Shown one piece after another: positions 41,914-51,000 of a DNA stretch of 64,000 nt. The stretch is from CAZAYP01 sp964489425 [NCBI: uncultured Verrucomicrobiota bacterium]. Its GTDB lineage: Bacteria > Verrucomicrobiota > Kiritimatiellia > RZYC01. Each line of letters opens with the position of its first letter. Positions within the stretch are counted from its first letter, which is position 1. The stretch lies in contig CAZAYP010000001.1 in assembly GCA_964489425.1 (NCBI GenBank), positions 171,108 through 235,107 on the forward strand, given 5' to 3'. The notes below the pieces were generated by a model. It was given only the letters and a program-made list of their open reading frames with translations, made no database searches and was not told where the DNA came from. The translations under genes were made by a program, and so were the position numbers.

Positions 41914-43824
41914 TCAGGCTCCCACCACCCGCCGGGTGGCCTGCCGGGCCATGCGGCGGATGTCCGCGTGCGCATCGTTAAGCGCCATGTCGATCAGGTG
42001 ATTAAGGTAGGGCCAGCCCGCGGCCGCGTCCAGGGCGGCCAGGGCCACGCGGCGGGCGTTGAGGTCCGGCGACCGCAACCAGAGGTCCCAGGGCAGCCGG
42101 TGCTGGGCGCGCAGGTCCGGCGGCAGGCCCTGCCAGGCGTCCAGGAGCACGGCGAGCGTCTCGGGAGGTTGCTGGTCCATGGCCGCCACGAGCGCCGCCG
42201 GGTCCAGTTGCGCGGCGCGCGCCAGGCATTCCTGGCTGCCGGGCTGGCGCGCCCGGGCATGGTCAGCCAGGTTCCGCAGCAGGGGTTCGGACTGGCGCCC
42301 GAGATCGCCGGCGCACTGGATTACAACCTCGAGCTGGCGCAGGTAGCGTGGCGCGCAGGCCTGGACCAGGCCGGCCAGGTCGCCCGCGTACAGCTGCAGC
42401 GCGGCGCGCGCCAGGGCCCAGCGGTAGTTGTCGCTGTCGTAGACGTCCATGACGTCGAGGAGATCCGCCGCCACCTCCTTGATGCGCAGGCGCCCGGCCA
42501 CCTCCACGGCGAGCCAGGCGACGTTGGAGTTGGCGCTGTGGAACAGCGCCACGAGCAGTTCCCGCAAGCTGGCCGGCACGGCTGCGGCGCGCGCGTACAG
42601 GGCCAGGCGGCACAGGGCCGCCTCGCGCAGCGTGTCGTCCGGCAGGCGTTCGAATAGCGCGATGAAGGCCGGCAGGTGCCGGTCATCCAGCATCTCGCCC
42701 AGCGCGCTGAGCGCGGCGTAAGCCACCGCGGGGGCTTCGTCCAGCAGCGGCACCAGGGCGTCCCACGCGGACCCGGGGTCGGCGATCACGCCGAGGGCCT
42801 CGGCCAGCGCGGCGCGCGCCACGGGATGGCGCTCTTCGGCCAGCCGGCCCAGCAGCAGCGGCGGCAGGTCGTCGAAGGCCAGGTCGGCCAGCAGGAAGAT
42901 GGTTTCGAGGCGCACCGCCAGATCCGGGTGGGCCAGCAGGCCGGCGCAATGGGCGAAGAAGTACTGGTGGTCCATGCCCTTGAGCGCCTGCTGGCATCCC
43001 AGGGCCACGTCCAGGTTCGTGGCCGCGGCGCACTGCGCGAGCAGCGCGCGGGTGACCTCCGGGTCGTGGAACCGGGCCAACGCCTGGGCGGCCGCCGCGC
43101 GCACGCCGGGATGATCGTTGCCGGCCAGGGTGGCCAGCAGCGCGCCGCGGCCGCGCGGCGCCGGCCGCTGGCCCAGGGCCCAGGCCGCGGTGTTGCGCAG
43201 CGCCACGGAACTGCCGCTCTCCAGCAGGCCCACGGCCAGGTCTTCGGGAAAGTCCGCGGGCGGCGCCAGGGCCACGAGGCCCTGGAGGGCGCGGGCCTTG
43301 AGGTCGTCCGTCCCGGCCTCGCGCGCCAGGAGCGCGAGCGCCGGCGCGGCGTCGCGCACGGCCAGGCGCTCCAGGGCGCCGATGGCGGCCAGCACCACCC
43401 GCGGCGCGGGATCCTGCAGGGCCTGGATCAGCTCGGTGCCGGGCACGGCCACGCCGGACGCGCCCAGCAGGTCGCAGGCGGTTTTGCGCACCGCCTCGTC
43501 CGGGGCGGTCAGCAGGCGGGCCAGGCAGCGGGCGCGCAGGGCGCCGGGCACGCCCTGCAGGGCCTGCATGGCGCTCTTGCGCAGGAACGCCTCGTCGCGC
43601 CGGGCCCAGGCGCCTAAAACTTCGATCAGCGGCTCGGCCGTGGCCTGGGCGAGGATCGCGCACAGGTCGACGCACACGGGCGTCTCCTGCTCGGCCAGGA
43701 AGGCGGCAAACCGGACGATCTCGTCGCGGCGCCACTCCTCCTCCAGGCGGACGAGCGCCTGGCGCTGCCGGCTCTTGACCGGGTCGCGCAGGGCTTTGAG
43801 GGCGATGGTGAAAGATTCTTTCAT
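41914..43824 (-). CDS. HEAT-repeat protein embedded in the pel operon
   Basis: A 636-residue protein made almost entirely of paired helices with HEAT spacing of about 30-35 residues. Repeat-like units include 'ARLLTAPDEAVRKTACDLLG', 'IQALQDPAPRVVLAAIGALE' and 'LATLAGNDHPGVRAAAAQAL'. There is no signal peptide or membrane segment, so it is cytoplasmic. It starts 3 bp after the pelE stop and ends 9 bp before pelF, so it must be co-expressed. Canonical pel operons have no such gene. It may be a scaffold for the PelDEFG complex; that role is inferred only from position. Its C-terminus 'DIRRMARQATRRVVGA' continues the repeats. Confidence 0.85.
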   Translation of the reverse strand: MKESFTIALKALRDPVKSRQRQALVRLEEEWRRDEIVRFAAFLAEQETPVCVDLCAILAQATAEPLIEVLGAWARRDEAFLRKSAMQALQGVPGALRARCLARLLTAPDEAVRKTACDLLGASGVAVPGTELIQALQDPAPRVVLAAIGALERLAVRDAAPALALLAREAGTDDLKARALQGLVALAPPADFPEDLAVGLLESGSSVALRNTAAWALGQRPAPRGRGALLATLAGNDHPGVRAAAAQALARFHDPEVTRALLAQCAAATNLDVALGCQQALKGMDHQYFFAHCAGLLAHPDLAVRLETIFLLADLAFDDLPPLLLGRLAEERHPVARAALAEALGVIADPGSAWDALVPLLDEAPAVAYAALSALGEMLDDRHLPAFIALFERLPDDTLREAALCRLALYARAAAVPASLRELLVALFHSANSNVAWLAVEVAGRLRIKEVAADLLDVMDVYDSDNYRWALARAALQLYAGDLAGLVQACAPRYLRQLEVVIQCAGDLGRQSEPLLRNLADHARARQPGSQECLARAAQLDPAALVAAMDQQPPETLAVLLDAWQGLPPDLRAQHRLPWDLWLRSPDLNARRVALAALDAAAGWPYLNHLIDMALNDAHADIRRMARQATRRVVGA

Positions 43825-43827
43825 GGC

Positions 43828-44805
43828 TCAGTTCCACATCTGCAGGGCGGGCGCCACGCGTTCGGGGACCGGGCCCATCCGCAGCGCCTGGCGGCAGTCC
43901 GCGCGCAGGCCGGCGAAGTCGCCGCGCAGGAAGCGCGCCTCGGCGCGCCAGAGATACCCCTTGAGGTCCTGCCCGGCTTGCGCGAGGTATTGGCTGAAGA
44001 GGTCGTCGGCCTCGGCAAAGGCGCCGAGCTGGATCAGGCCGCGGCCGGCCAGGAGCAGGGCGGCGGCGTGGCCGCCTTCCTGCCACGCGCGGCGGGCGTG
44101 GCGCACGGCGTGTTCGAGGTAATCGCGCTGGTGGGTCTCGGAAACCAGGCCGAAGTACACATAATCGAAGTAGGCCCGGGCCAGGTCCAGGTCCAGCGCG
44201 GGGCGCCGCGCGTCCGGGGCGGCGGCCGCCTCGGCCTGCAGGGCCTGCAGGCGAAAGGCCAGCCGCTCTTCCAGGCGCGCGAGCACGCTGGCGGCGTAGA
44301 AGCGGATCTCCGGGGCGCCGCGCTTGAGCACCGCGCGCAGCGTGGCCACGGCCGCGGGCGTCTCCAGGCGCGCCAGGGCCTTGATCGCGTTGCGCTTGTC
44401 CTCGGCCGCGGCGCTGGAGGCAAGCACGTCGGCCAGCGGCTCGACATCGTCCGGCATGGGCAACGCATGCCGCGCGACGCCGGCCCAGTGGGCGATGCCG
44501 CCGCGCTGGGCGGCGTCGATATAGTCCTGGTAGTCGCGCGCCGCCGTACCCGGCCGCGCCGCGCGCGCGCCCAGGGCCATCAGGCAGGCCATCAGCCCGC
44601 CCAGGCCGGGCACCGCGAGCGCCAGCGTGTACTCGAAGGTGGGCGGACCGTGCAGCGGGCCGCGCGCCTGCTGCGCCACGCGGGCCCCCAGCAGGCCGGA
44701 CAGGAGGTGGCCGGCCAGCGCCAGAAGCCACTGGCCCGCGCAGGCGGCGGCCACCGCCACCCCGGCCGCGACCAGGACCCAGGCCCCCAGGAACCAGGCG
44801 GTCAT
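43828..44805 (-). CDS. pelE: PelE-like inner-membrane helical-repeat protein
   Basis: A 325-residue protein. Two hydrophobic stretches at the N-terminus ('FLGAWVLVAAGVAVAAACA' and 'TLALAVPGLGGLMACLMALG') are followed by helical repeats. 'ADVLASSAAAEDKRNAIKAL' and neighbours are HEAT-like; the region from about residue 215 ('LARAYFDYVYFGLV', 'GRGLIQLGAFAEADDLFSQYL', 'GYLWRAEARFLRGDFAGL') is TPR-like. Size, membrane topology and position between PelD and PelF identify it as PelE. It overlaps pelD by ATGA at 44802-44805. PelE assists assembly of the synthase complex. Confidence 0.85.
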   Translation of the reverse strand: MTAWFLGAWVLVAAGVAVAAACAGQWLLALAGHLLSGLLGARVAQQARGPLHGPPTFEYTLALAVPGLGGLMACLMALGARAARPGTAARDYQDYIDAAQRGGIAHWAGVARHALPMPDDVEPLADVLASSAAAEDKRNAIKALARLETPAAVATLRAVLKRGAPEIRFYAASVLARLEERLAFRLQALQAEAAAAPDARRPALDLDLARAYFDYVYFGLVSETHQRDYLEHAVRHARRAWQEGGHAAALLLAGRGLIQLGAFAEADDLFSQYLAQAGQDLKGYLWRAEARFLRGDFAGLRADCRQALRMGPVPERVAPALQMWN

Positions 44806-46157
44806 GCGTCCTCCCCGCCGGGGGCCGCCAGCAGGGCCTCCAGTTGTTCCGCCGCCGCCGCATCGCGCCGGGCCGCGGCCACGGCCCAGGCGATGCGCAG
44901 GGGCGCGGCGTCGCCGTACGGCTGGAAGGCGAACTCGTCCACGTGGTAGGCCAGCCGCCGCTGCAGGCCCGCGGCCGACGCCAGATCGGCCACCGGCAGC
45001 AGCAGGACAAACGCCTGCGCCGCGGGGAAAAAGGCCAGGCTGTCGGAGAGATGGGTTTGGTACCGGAAAATCCGCGCCAGCGCCGCCACCAGCCGCTCTC
45101 GCACCGGGTCCGCGATCGCCCCGCGCAGGCGGCAGGCCAGCAGGGTTACCGGCCGGTCCGGGTCCTCGGTTGCGGCTTGCAGTTCCATGGCCACGCGCTC
45201 GCGGAACGTGGCTTCGGGCAGCAGGTCTTCCAGCAGCGCGGCGGGCCGCGCCGCCGCCGCGGCGGCGCGCTCTTCCAGGTGCGCCAGCGCGCGTGACGTC
45301 CAGTCCAGCAAGGTCTTGAAGCCGAGCACTGCGGCCTCGGTCAGGCCCACGAACGGGATGCGCTGGATCACCACCACGGCCAAAACCACCTCGCCGCGGC
45401 CAACGACCGGCCCGGCCAGCAGGCCGTCGGTGGCGCGCACCGGCCGGCCTTCCTGCAGCAGGTCGCGCGCGCTGACCACGCCGCGGACTCGCAGCGCCTC
45501 CGCGCCCAGACCCGGCAGCGCGGCATCCGGCGCGGCCGCCGGCCCCGCCGGGTGGTAGCGGCCGTCGCCGCCCAGCTCCCACACCCCGGCCTGATCGACA
45601 CCCAACTGCTCTTTGAGGATCGTCCGCAGCACGGGGAACAGGTCCGGCCGGGTCGCGGCGTCCAATTGGCGCAGGTTGTCGGCCAGCGCGGTCACGGTCT
45701 GGGTCTGGCCGGCGATGCGGCGCTCCAACTGGCGGTACGACTGCTCAAGTTCGGCGCAGTTACTCTCGCTCACCCGCAGCCGCTCCTCAAAATCCTTGAT
45801 GGTCTGGCCCAGGAAATCCGCTTTCTTGAGCAGGTGCGTCACCGGGCCGCCCACGACGATCCCTGCCAGTACGTACAGGAACGGCGTCACCACCGCGGCG
45901 ATGTCCAGGTTCCAGGCGCGGGCCGCGTCCACCGCGGCCAGGCGAAACCCGACCAGGTGCAGCGCCGCGCAAAACAGGCCCGCGCCGATGCCCGCCCCGG
46001 CGCCGTACCGCACCGCCATGAGCAGCACGACGATCCACAGCGGCTGGTACCTGGCGCGCACGAACAGCGGGTCCGCCGGGTGCAGCCACAACCCGAGGGC
46101 CAGGACGATCAGGGCCATGACCAGCATCTCGATCCAGGCGTGCCGGCGGGTTTTCAT
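44802..46157 (-). CDS. pelD: PelD, membrane GAF/degenerate-GGDEF regulator of Pel synthesis
   Basis: A 451-residue protein with four transmembrane helices in the first 115 residues ('LVMALIVLALGLWLH', 'LWIVVLLMAVRYGAGAGIG', 'VVTPFLYVLAGIVVGG'), a coiled coil ('LEQSYRQLERRIAGQTQTV'), a GAF domain at about 165-310 and a degenerate GGDEF domain at about 330-440. The GGDEF signature is replaced by 'FFPAAQAFVLLLP', as in PelD generally. In Pseudomonas, PelD activates synthesis by binding c-di-GMP at an RxxD site. Here the residues at that spot read HLSD, so the site looks altered. It overlaps both neighbours by ATGA. Confidence 0.88.
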   Translation of the reverse strand: MKTRRHAWIEMLVMALIVLALGLWLHPADPLFVRARYQPLWIVVLLMAVRYGAGAGIGAGLFCAALHLVGFRLAAVDAARAWNLDIAAVVTPFLYVLAGIVVGGPVTHLLKKADFLGQTIKDFEERLRVSESNCAELEQSYRQLERRIAGQTQTVTALADNLRQLDAATRPDLFPVLRTILKEQLGVDQAGVWELGGDGRYHPAGPAAAPDAALPGLGAEALRVRGVVSARDLLQEGRPVRATDGLLAGPVVGRGEVVLAVVVIQRIPFVGLTEAAVLGFKTLLDWTSRALAHLEERAAAAAARPAALLEDLLPEATFRERVAMELQAATEDPDRPVTLLACRLRGAIADPVRERLVAALARIFRYQTHLSDSLAFFPAAQAFVLLLPVADLASAAGLQRRLAYHVDEFAFQPYGDAAPLRIAWAVAAARRDAAAAEQLEALLAAPGGEDA

Positions 46158-46528
46158 GCGCGCTCCGCCAGGGTGGCGCGGACGCTGCGCAACAGGTCCC
46201 GGGGCCCGAACGGCTTGAGCAGCAGGCCGAACCCCAGCCCCTTGAACACGTCCCACTGCTCGAGCGGCAGGTTGCGCGGCGTCACGACCAGGATGCCGCC
46301 CTTGTACCCGCCGCGGTACAGCTCGATGCCCAGGTCCATGTGCTCCATGGCCGGCCAGATCATGCTGAGCATGACCAGGTCATAGCTCCCCCCGGCCGCG
46401 GCCAGCGCCACGGCATGGTCGTCCGTGCCGTCCACCTGGTAACCGAGCGGGTCCAGGATGGTCTTGACGATCTCCCGCATCCGCGGGTCATCGTCCAGTT
46501 GCAGCACCTTTATTTTCTTATCGGCCAT
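46154..46528 (-). CDS. Degenerate receiver (pseudo-receiver) in the pel operon
   Basis: A 124-residue stand-alone receiver-fold protein. The acidic pair is present in 'VLQLDDDPRMREIV' and the Lys in 'GLLLKPFGPRD', with Thr in 'ILVVTPRNL'. The phosphoacceptor position in 'YDLVMLSMIWPAM' is Ser (codon AGC) instead of Asp. It therefore probably cannot be phosphorylated in the normal way and may act as a constitutive protein-protein module. It is translationally coupled to pelD (ATGA at 46154-46157), suggesting it partners PelD. A TTG two codons earlier (46534) is another possible start. Confidence 0.85.
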   Translation of the reverse strand: MADKKIKVLQLDDDPRMREIVKTILDPLGYQVDGTDDHAVALAAAGGSYDLVMLSMIWPAMEHMDLGIELYRGGYKGGILVVTPRNLPLEQWDVFKGLGFGLLLKPFGPRDLLRSVRATLAERA

Positions 46529-46540
46529 AGCCAATCCGTT

Positions 46541-47998
46541 CTACTGCACCAGTAAAAACAGCCAGGGCAAGCCGCGGCACTGCACCGGGAACTGGAATTC
46601 GTAGGCGCCGATATCCACGATGCCGCCGCTGATGCGGGTGTTACCGTCCAGGTCGGTCGGCAGGGCGGCGTAATTGTTGTCGCCGGTATTGACGCACGGC
46701 GAATTGGATTGCAGGCGGTAGTTGCCGGCCAGTTCGTCCACGAACAGCGGATCGAAAGTGTAGCAGGCCGCCATGGTCACGTTGCTCATGTTATACAACG
46801 TGTTCCCGTAGCTGATGGTGTTGTAGGCGGTGCTGCGACAAATTCCGCCATTGACGCTGCCCACCACCGTGCAGTTGTTGAGGGTGCCGTACCAGGCGCC
46901 GCCGGCGTTAGCGATGGCCGAGTTGCCGACCAGCAAACAATTGTTAAGGGTGCTTTGGCTCATGCCGCCGCCCCGGTTGAGGGCCGAGTTGCCGGACAGG
47001 GTGCAACGGTTCAAGATGCCGTAATAAGAGCCACCCCCATCATCCGCCGAATTGGCCGTCAGCGTGCAATTGTTCATGGTGCCCCAATACGTTCCGCCCC
47101 CATCACCCGCCGAGTTGCCGGACAGGATGCAGTTGTTCAGCGTGCTGCTAAACGCCCCTCCCCCCCATGCGCTCGCCGAGTTGCCGGACAGGGTGCAGTT
47201 GTTCAGCGTGCTGTCCCGCGCGCCGCCGCCATGACTCCCCGCGTTGCCGGTCAGGGTGCAATTGTCGAGCGTGCTGTCCGCGGCCCCGCCGGCATAATTA
47301 TCGCCGGTATTATTGGAAAGCTCACACATATCCAGGTGGCAGTGGTCAGCCCCGCCGCTGAACGTCGCCCGGTTGCCGGACAGGAGACAGTTCTTGAGCG
47401 TACCATAACCGGCCCCGCCGCCATGCCACGCCGCCGAATTACCGCGCAGGACACAATTGAACAACAGACCATAATACGATCCCCCGCCATCATAGGCCTC
47501 GCAGCCCGTGATGACGCAGTTGGAGATTACGGATGCCCCGCCGGCATAGATCCCGCCGCCCTTTTGCCCGGCGTCGCCACTGGCGTCCGTGTGCCCGTTG
47601 GTCACCGTGAACCCGCTCAGCCGCGCGTTGTTCACCATCCATACGCAGCGGATGCCTGTATTCGTGCGCGGGCCCTGGCCCTGGATGACGGTGAAAGCCG
47701 TCCCGTTCACGCTCTGCACGTGGGCCGCTTTATCAATCACCACCCGCGCCGGGCAGTTGGTTTGCCCGGGTGGCAGGCGACTGCCGGCATCGTAGCAGCC
47801 ATTGCTGACCAGGATCTGGTCCCCGGCCGCGGCGGCGTCAATGGCTGCCTGGATGGTGGCCGCGGCTGTAGCCCAGTCGGTATACGGCGCCGCCGCCCCG
47901 GGGTTGTCCTTGGCCACGTAGCGCGTGGTCGCCGCTGCCGGCAGAGCGCCGAACAGCAACAGGCTCCAGCCCAGCCCGCGCCACAGCTTCTTGTGCAT
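46541..47998 (-). CDS. Secreted parallel beta-helix protein in the pel operon
   Basis: A 485-residue secreted protein: signal peptide 'WSLLLFGALPAAATT', a choice-of-anchor-type N-terminal block ('YTDWATAAATIQAAIDAA'), and about eleven tandem units of about 21 residues of the type 'TLNNCTLSGNSASAWGGGA' (about residues 158-395). A C-terminal 'NYRLQSNSPCVNTGDN...DIGAYEF' block typical of right-handed beta-helix proteins follows. The last residues are hydrophobic (GLPWLFLLVQ). It may bind or modify polysaccharide in the periplasm or at the surface. A perfect AGGAGG lies 6 nt before ATG 47998. Unit-level near-identity at DNA level shows recent expansion. Confidence 0.82.
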   Translation of the reverse strand: MHKKLWRGLGWSLLLFGALPAAATTRYVAKDNPGAAAPYTDWATAAATIQAAIDAAAAGDQILVSNGCYDAGSRLPPGQTNCPARVVIDKAAHVQSVNGTAFTVIQGQGPRTNTGIRCVWMVNNARLSGFTVTNGHTDASGDAGQKGGGIYAGGASVISNCVITGCEAYDGGGSYYGLLFNCVLRGNSAAWHGGGAGYGTLKNCLLSGNRATFSGGADHCHLDMCELSNNTGDNYAGGAADSTLDNCTLTGNAGSHGGGARDSTLNNCTLSGNSASAWGGGAFSSTLNNCILSGNSAGDGGGTYWGTMNNCTLTANSADDGGGSYYGILNRCTLSGNSALNRGGGMSQSTLNNCLLVGNSAIANAGGAWYGTLNNCTVVGSVNGGICRSTAYNTISYGNTLYNMSNVTMAACYTFDPLFVDELAGNYRLQSNSPCVNTGDNNYAALPTDLDGNTRISGGIVDIGAYEFQFPVQCRGLPWLFLLVQ

Positions 47999-48026
47999 CT
48001 GCGTCCTCCTTCGGAGATCCGGCCGA

Positions 48027-51000
48027 CTAAAGGTTATAGTTCACGCCCGCGTTAAGATACTGGGTCCGGCCCTCGTTGAGGCCGCTCACCGTTTCGGAAA
48101 TCAGCTCGTACTCTGCCCATACGCGCCAGCGCTCGCGGAAAATATACAGGATTTTGCCGCGCACGCCATAGACTTTTCCAAAACGCAGGTCGCGGTCCGG
48201 GTCCATGCCGGTGTACGCGCCGAGATGGTACCCCCACGCGGCGTTCACCGGCCGGTAATAATCCAGGCCCACGACATAGTTCCGGCTTTGGGACGTGACC
48301 GGCACGGCGGTGAACGCGGCATCGACCGGGTGGCGCACCTGGCGATAGGCCAGGTAGGGCAGCAGGGCGAGGTTGAACGCGTCGTCGGATTCCCCGCGCC
48401 GCTCGCGGAACCCTTCGCTGACCGATCGGTCCGGCGAGAAGAGGAGCTCGTATTCCAGGCGCGCGCCGACCTCGGTGCGGAGGCCGCCATCCGCGGAGCT
48501 GTCCGGCGGCGGCGCCTGCAGGGTGTACGCGCGCCGGCCGGCGTCCACGCCGAGGTTGATGCGCCGGATCGCCCGGGCATACACGCTGCCGTAGATCTCC
48601 TGGTAATGGCCGGCGTACTCCACGGCCGGCTCGTTCTCGTTCCACGGCTGGCGGTAGCGGTAGTGCAGGCGCACGTCGATCTTGTTTTGGGGCAACCAGC
48701 GCACGCCGGCGCCGGCGCCCCACGCGGTGTCGCCGGACGCACGGTAGCCCCACCCGGCCAGCCACGGCTGCAGCCACTCGGCGTACTGCCACGTGCCGCG
48801 CAGGCTCAGGGTGGTCAGGCGGGCCGTGCGGTTGGTGCCGGTGCCCGGCGGCTCGTACTGGTAGCGCTCGTCCAGCAGCAGCGGCGCGAGCGCCAGGGCG
48901 CGCGCGGGGTACACGGCCGCGGCCAGCCAGTCGCGCTGGATGGTTTCCTGGTCGCTGGCCTGGTAGCCGTGGGTGTACAGGAACTCCGGCTCATACTGCC
49001 GCCGCAACTGGCGTGCGCGCCGCTGGAACGCGACAGTCCGGTCCTCCTCGCCGCGGACGCGGGCGCTCTTGCGGGCGGCGTCCTCGTAGAGGCGGATGGA
49101 CTCCGGCCAGTTGCCGTTGCGGTCCTCGGCATAGGCCAGGTCGCCCTCGAGTTCGTAGTCGCCGCCGTGGGCCGCATGCAGCCGGCGCAACAGCTTGACC
49201 GCCGCGGCGTATCGGCCCTGCTCGATCCACAGCAACGCCCGCAGCCGCTGCGCGCGGAGGTAATCCGGCTGCCGGCGGTCGATCTCGTCGAGCAGGTCCG
49301 CCATCTGGCGGTAGTAACGGTGGCGCAAGTACAAGTCGGCCAGGTCGCAGGCGACTTCGACGTTGTTGGACGACACCTGCAGCGCCTTTTCATACAGCTG
49401 GATGGCGTCGTTTACACGCTGGGCCCGGTCCAGCACCCGGGCGTGCAGAACATACCGCGCGGTGGTGCCGTCCAGCGGCAGCCGGTCCAGGGCCTTTTCC
49501 TGCTCGGCCAAGCCGCTGCCACGCGCCTGGAACAGCGTCTCGCCCAACTCGTACCACGCCCACCCGTCGTCCGGCTGCTGGTCCAGGTAGTCGCGGTAGG
49601 CCTGTTCCGCGCGGGCGAGGTCGTTGGAACGGGCCGCGGCGCGCGCCAGTTCGAGCAGCGGCGCGAGCCGGTCGCGCGCGACGAGGTCCGCCAGCTCGCC
49701 AAGGCGCGCATGGTCGGGATGGGCCGCGGCCAGCGGCGCGATCAGGTCGGCGGCCAGGTCCGCCCGGCCCTGCGCGCGCAGCAGGTTGGCGTAATCGCAA
49801 GCCAGGTCCACGTCGTCCGGCGCAGCGCGGAAAGCGGCTTCGTAATACAGCAACGCTTCGGGCATGCGGCCCTGTTTTTCGCGTACCCGCGCGTGAAACG
49901 CGTACCGCTCTGCCGACCCGTCCAGCGGCGCGTGGGCGAGCGCCTGGCGCAGCTCGGTCTTGCTGCCCTGGCCGGCGCGATCGAGCACGTCAGCCAGCTG
50001 CCACCATGCCCAGGCGTCGTCCGGCCGCTGCGCCAGGTACTCCCGCCAGAGTTGCTCGGCGCGCGCCAGGTCGTTGGTTTCGGCCGCGGATTGGGCGGCC
50101 TGCGCCAGCCGCCCGGCCGGGTCGTCGCTCGCCAAGGCGGGTGCGGCGTCCGGTTCCAGGCTGGCGAGGCGCTCGCGCAGATCGGTGTGCTGCTGGCGCG
50201 CGCGGGCATCTGCCGGGTGACTGTCCAGCCAGCGCGCGAGCCGTTGCTCCATGTCCCGGGCCAGGTCGATGCGGCCGGCCTGCAGGGCCAGAAGCCCCTG
50301 CAGCCACAACGCCGGCGCGTAGGGCGGGTCCGCGGCCAGCAGGCGGTCGAGGATCGCCTGCGCCGCGGCGCGCCGCCCGGCGTCATTGTTCATGACTGCC
50401 GCCGCCACCCAGTCGGCGTCCTGGCCGGTGGCCGCGGCCACGCGCGCCAGGTTGTCCGCCGCGCCCGCGTAATCCTTGAGCTGGTGCTCGATCGAGGCCA
50501 GGTACCGGATCAGGCCCACATCGCCCGGAAACCGGGCCAACCCGTTGCGCAGGGCCGCGGCGGCCGACGCCGGCTGGCCGGACCAGAGGTCGAGCTGCGC
50601 CGCGGCAACAAAGTCCGCGGGCTCCGCTTCCGGCTGGTCGCAGGCGCGGCGCGCCACGGCCAGGGCGCCGGGCGCATCGCGCCGCGCCACGCGCAGCGCG
50701 CGGATGGCGCGCAGGGTGGCAAGCGGCAGGTCCGGCACGCGCAGGAGCCGATCAGCCACCTGCGCGGCGCGGTCCGGGTTGCCCAGCCACAGGTCAAGGT
50801 CCAGCAATCGCAGGCCAGTGTCGCGGTCCGGCTGCAGCGCCAGGATTTTTTCCAGGGTCGCGGCCTCCTGCTCCGGCTGCAGCATCCACGCCTGCAGGCG
50901 GGCAATGCGGCGCAGCCACGGCAGGTCGCGCGGCGTGCCGCGCAAAAATCCCTGGTAGATGGCCAGCGCGTCGGCCAGGCGGCCGGCTTGCTCGTAGAGC

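Noticed and set aside
46900-47500. Regular repeats with about 63-bp period, array-like
   Set aside because: They are in frame and encode beta-helix units; spacers are not unique as in a CRISPR array.
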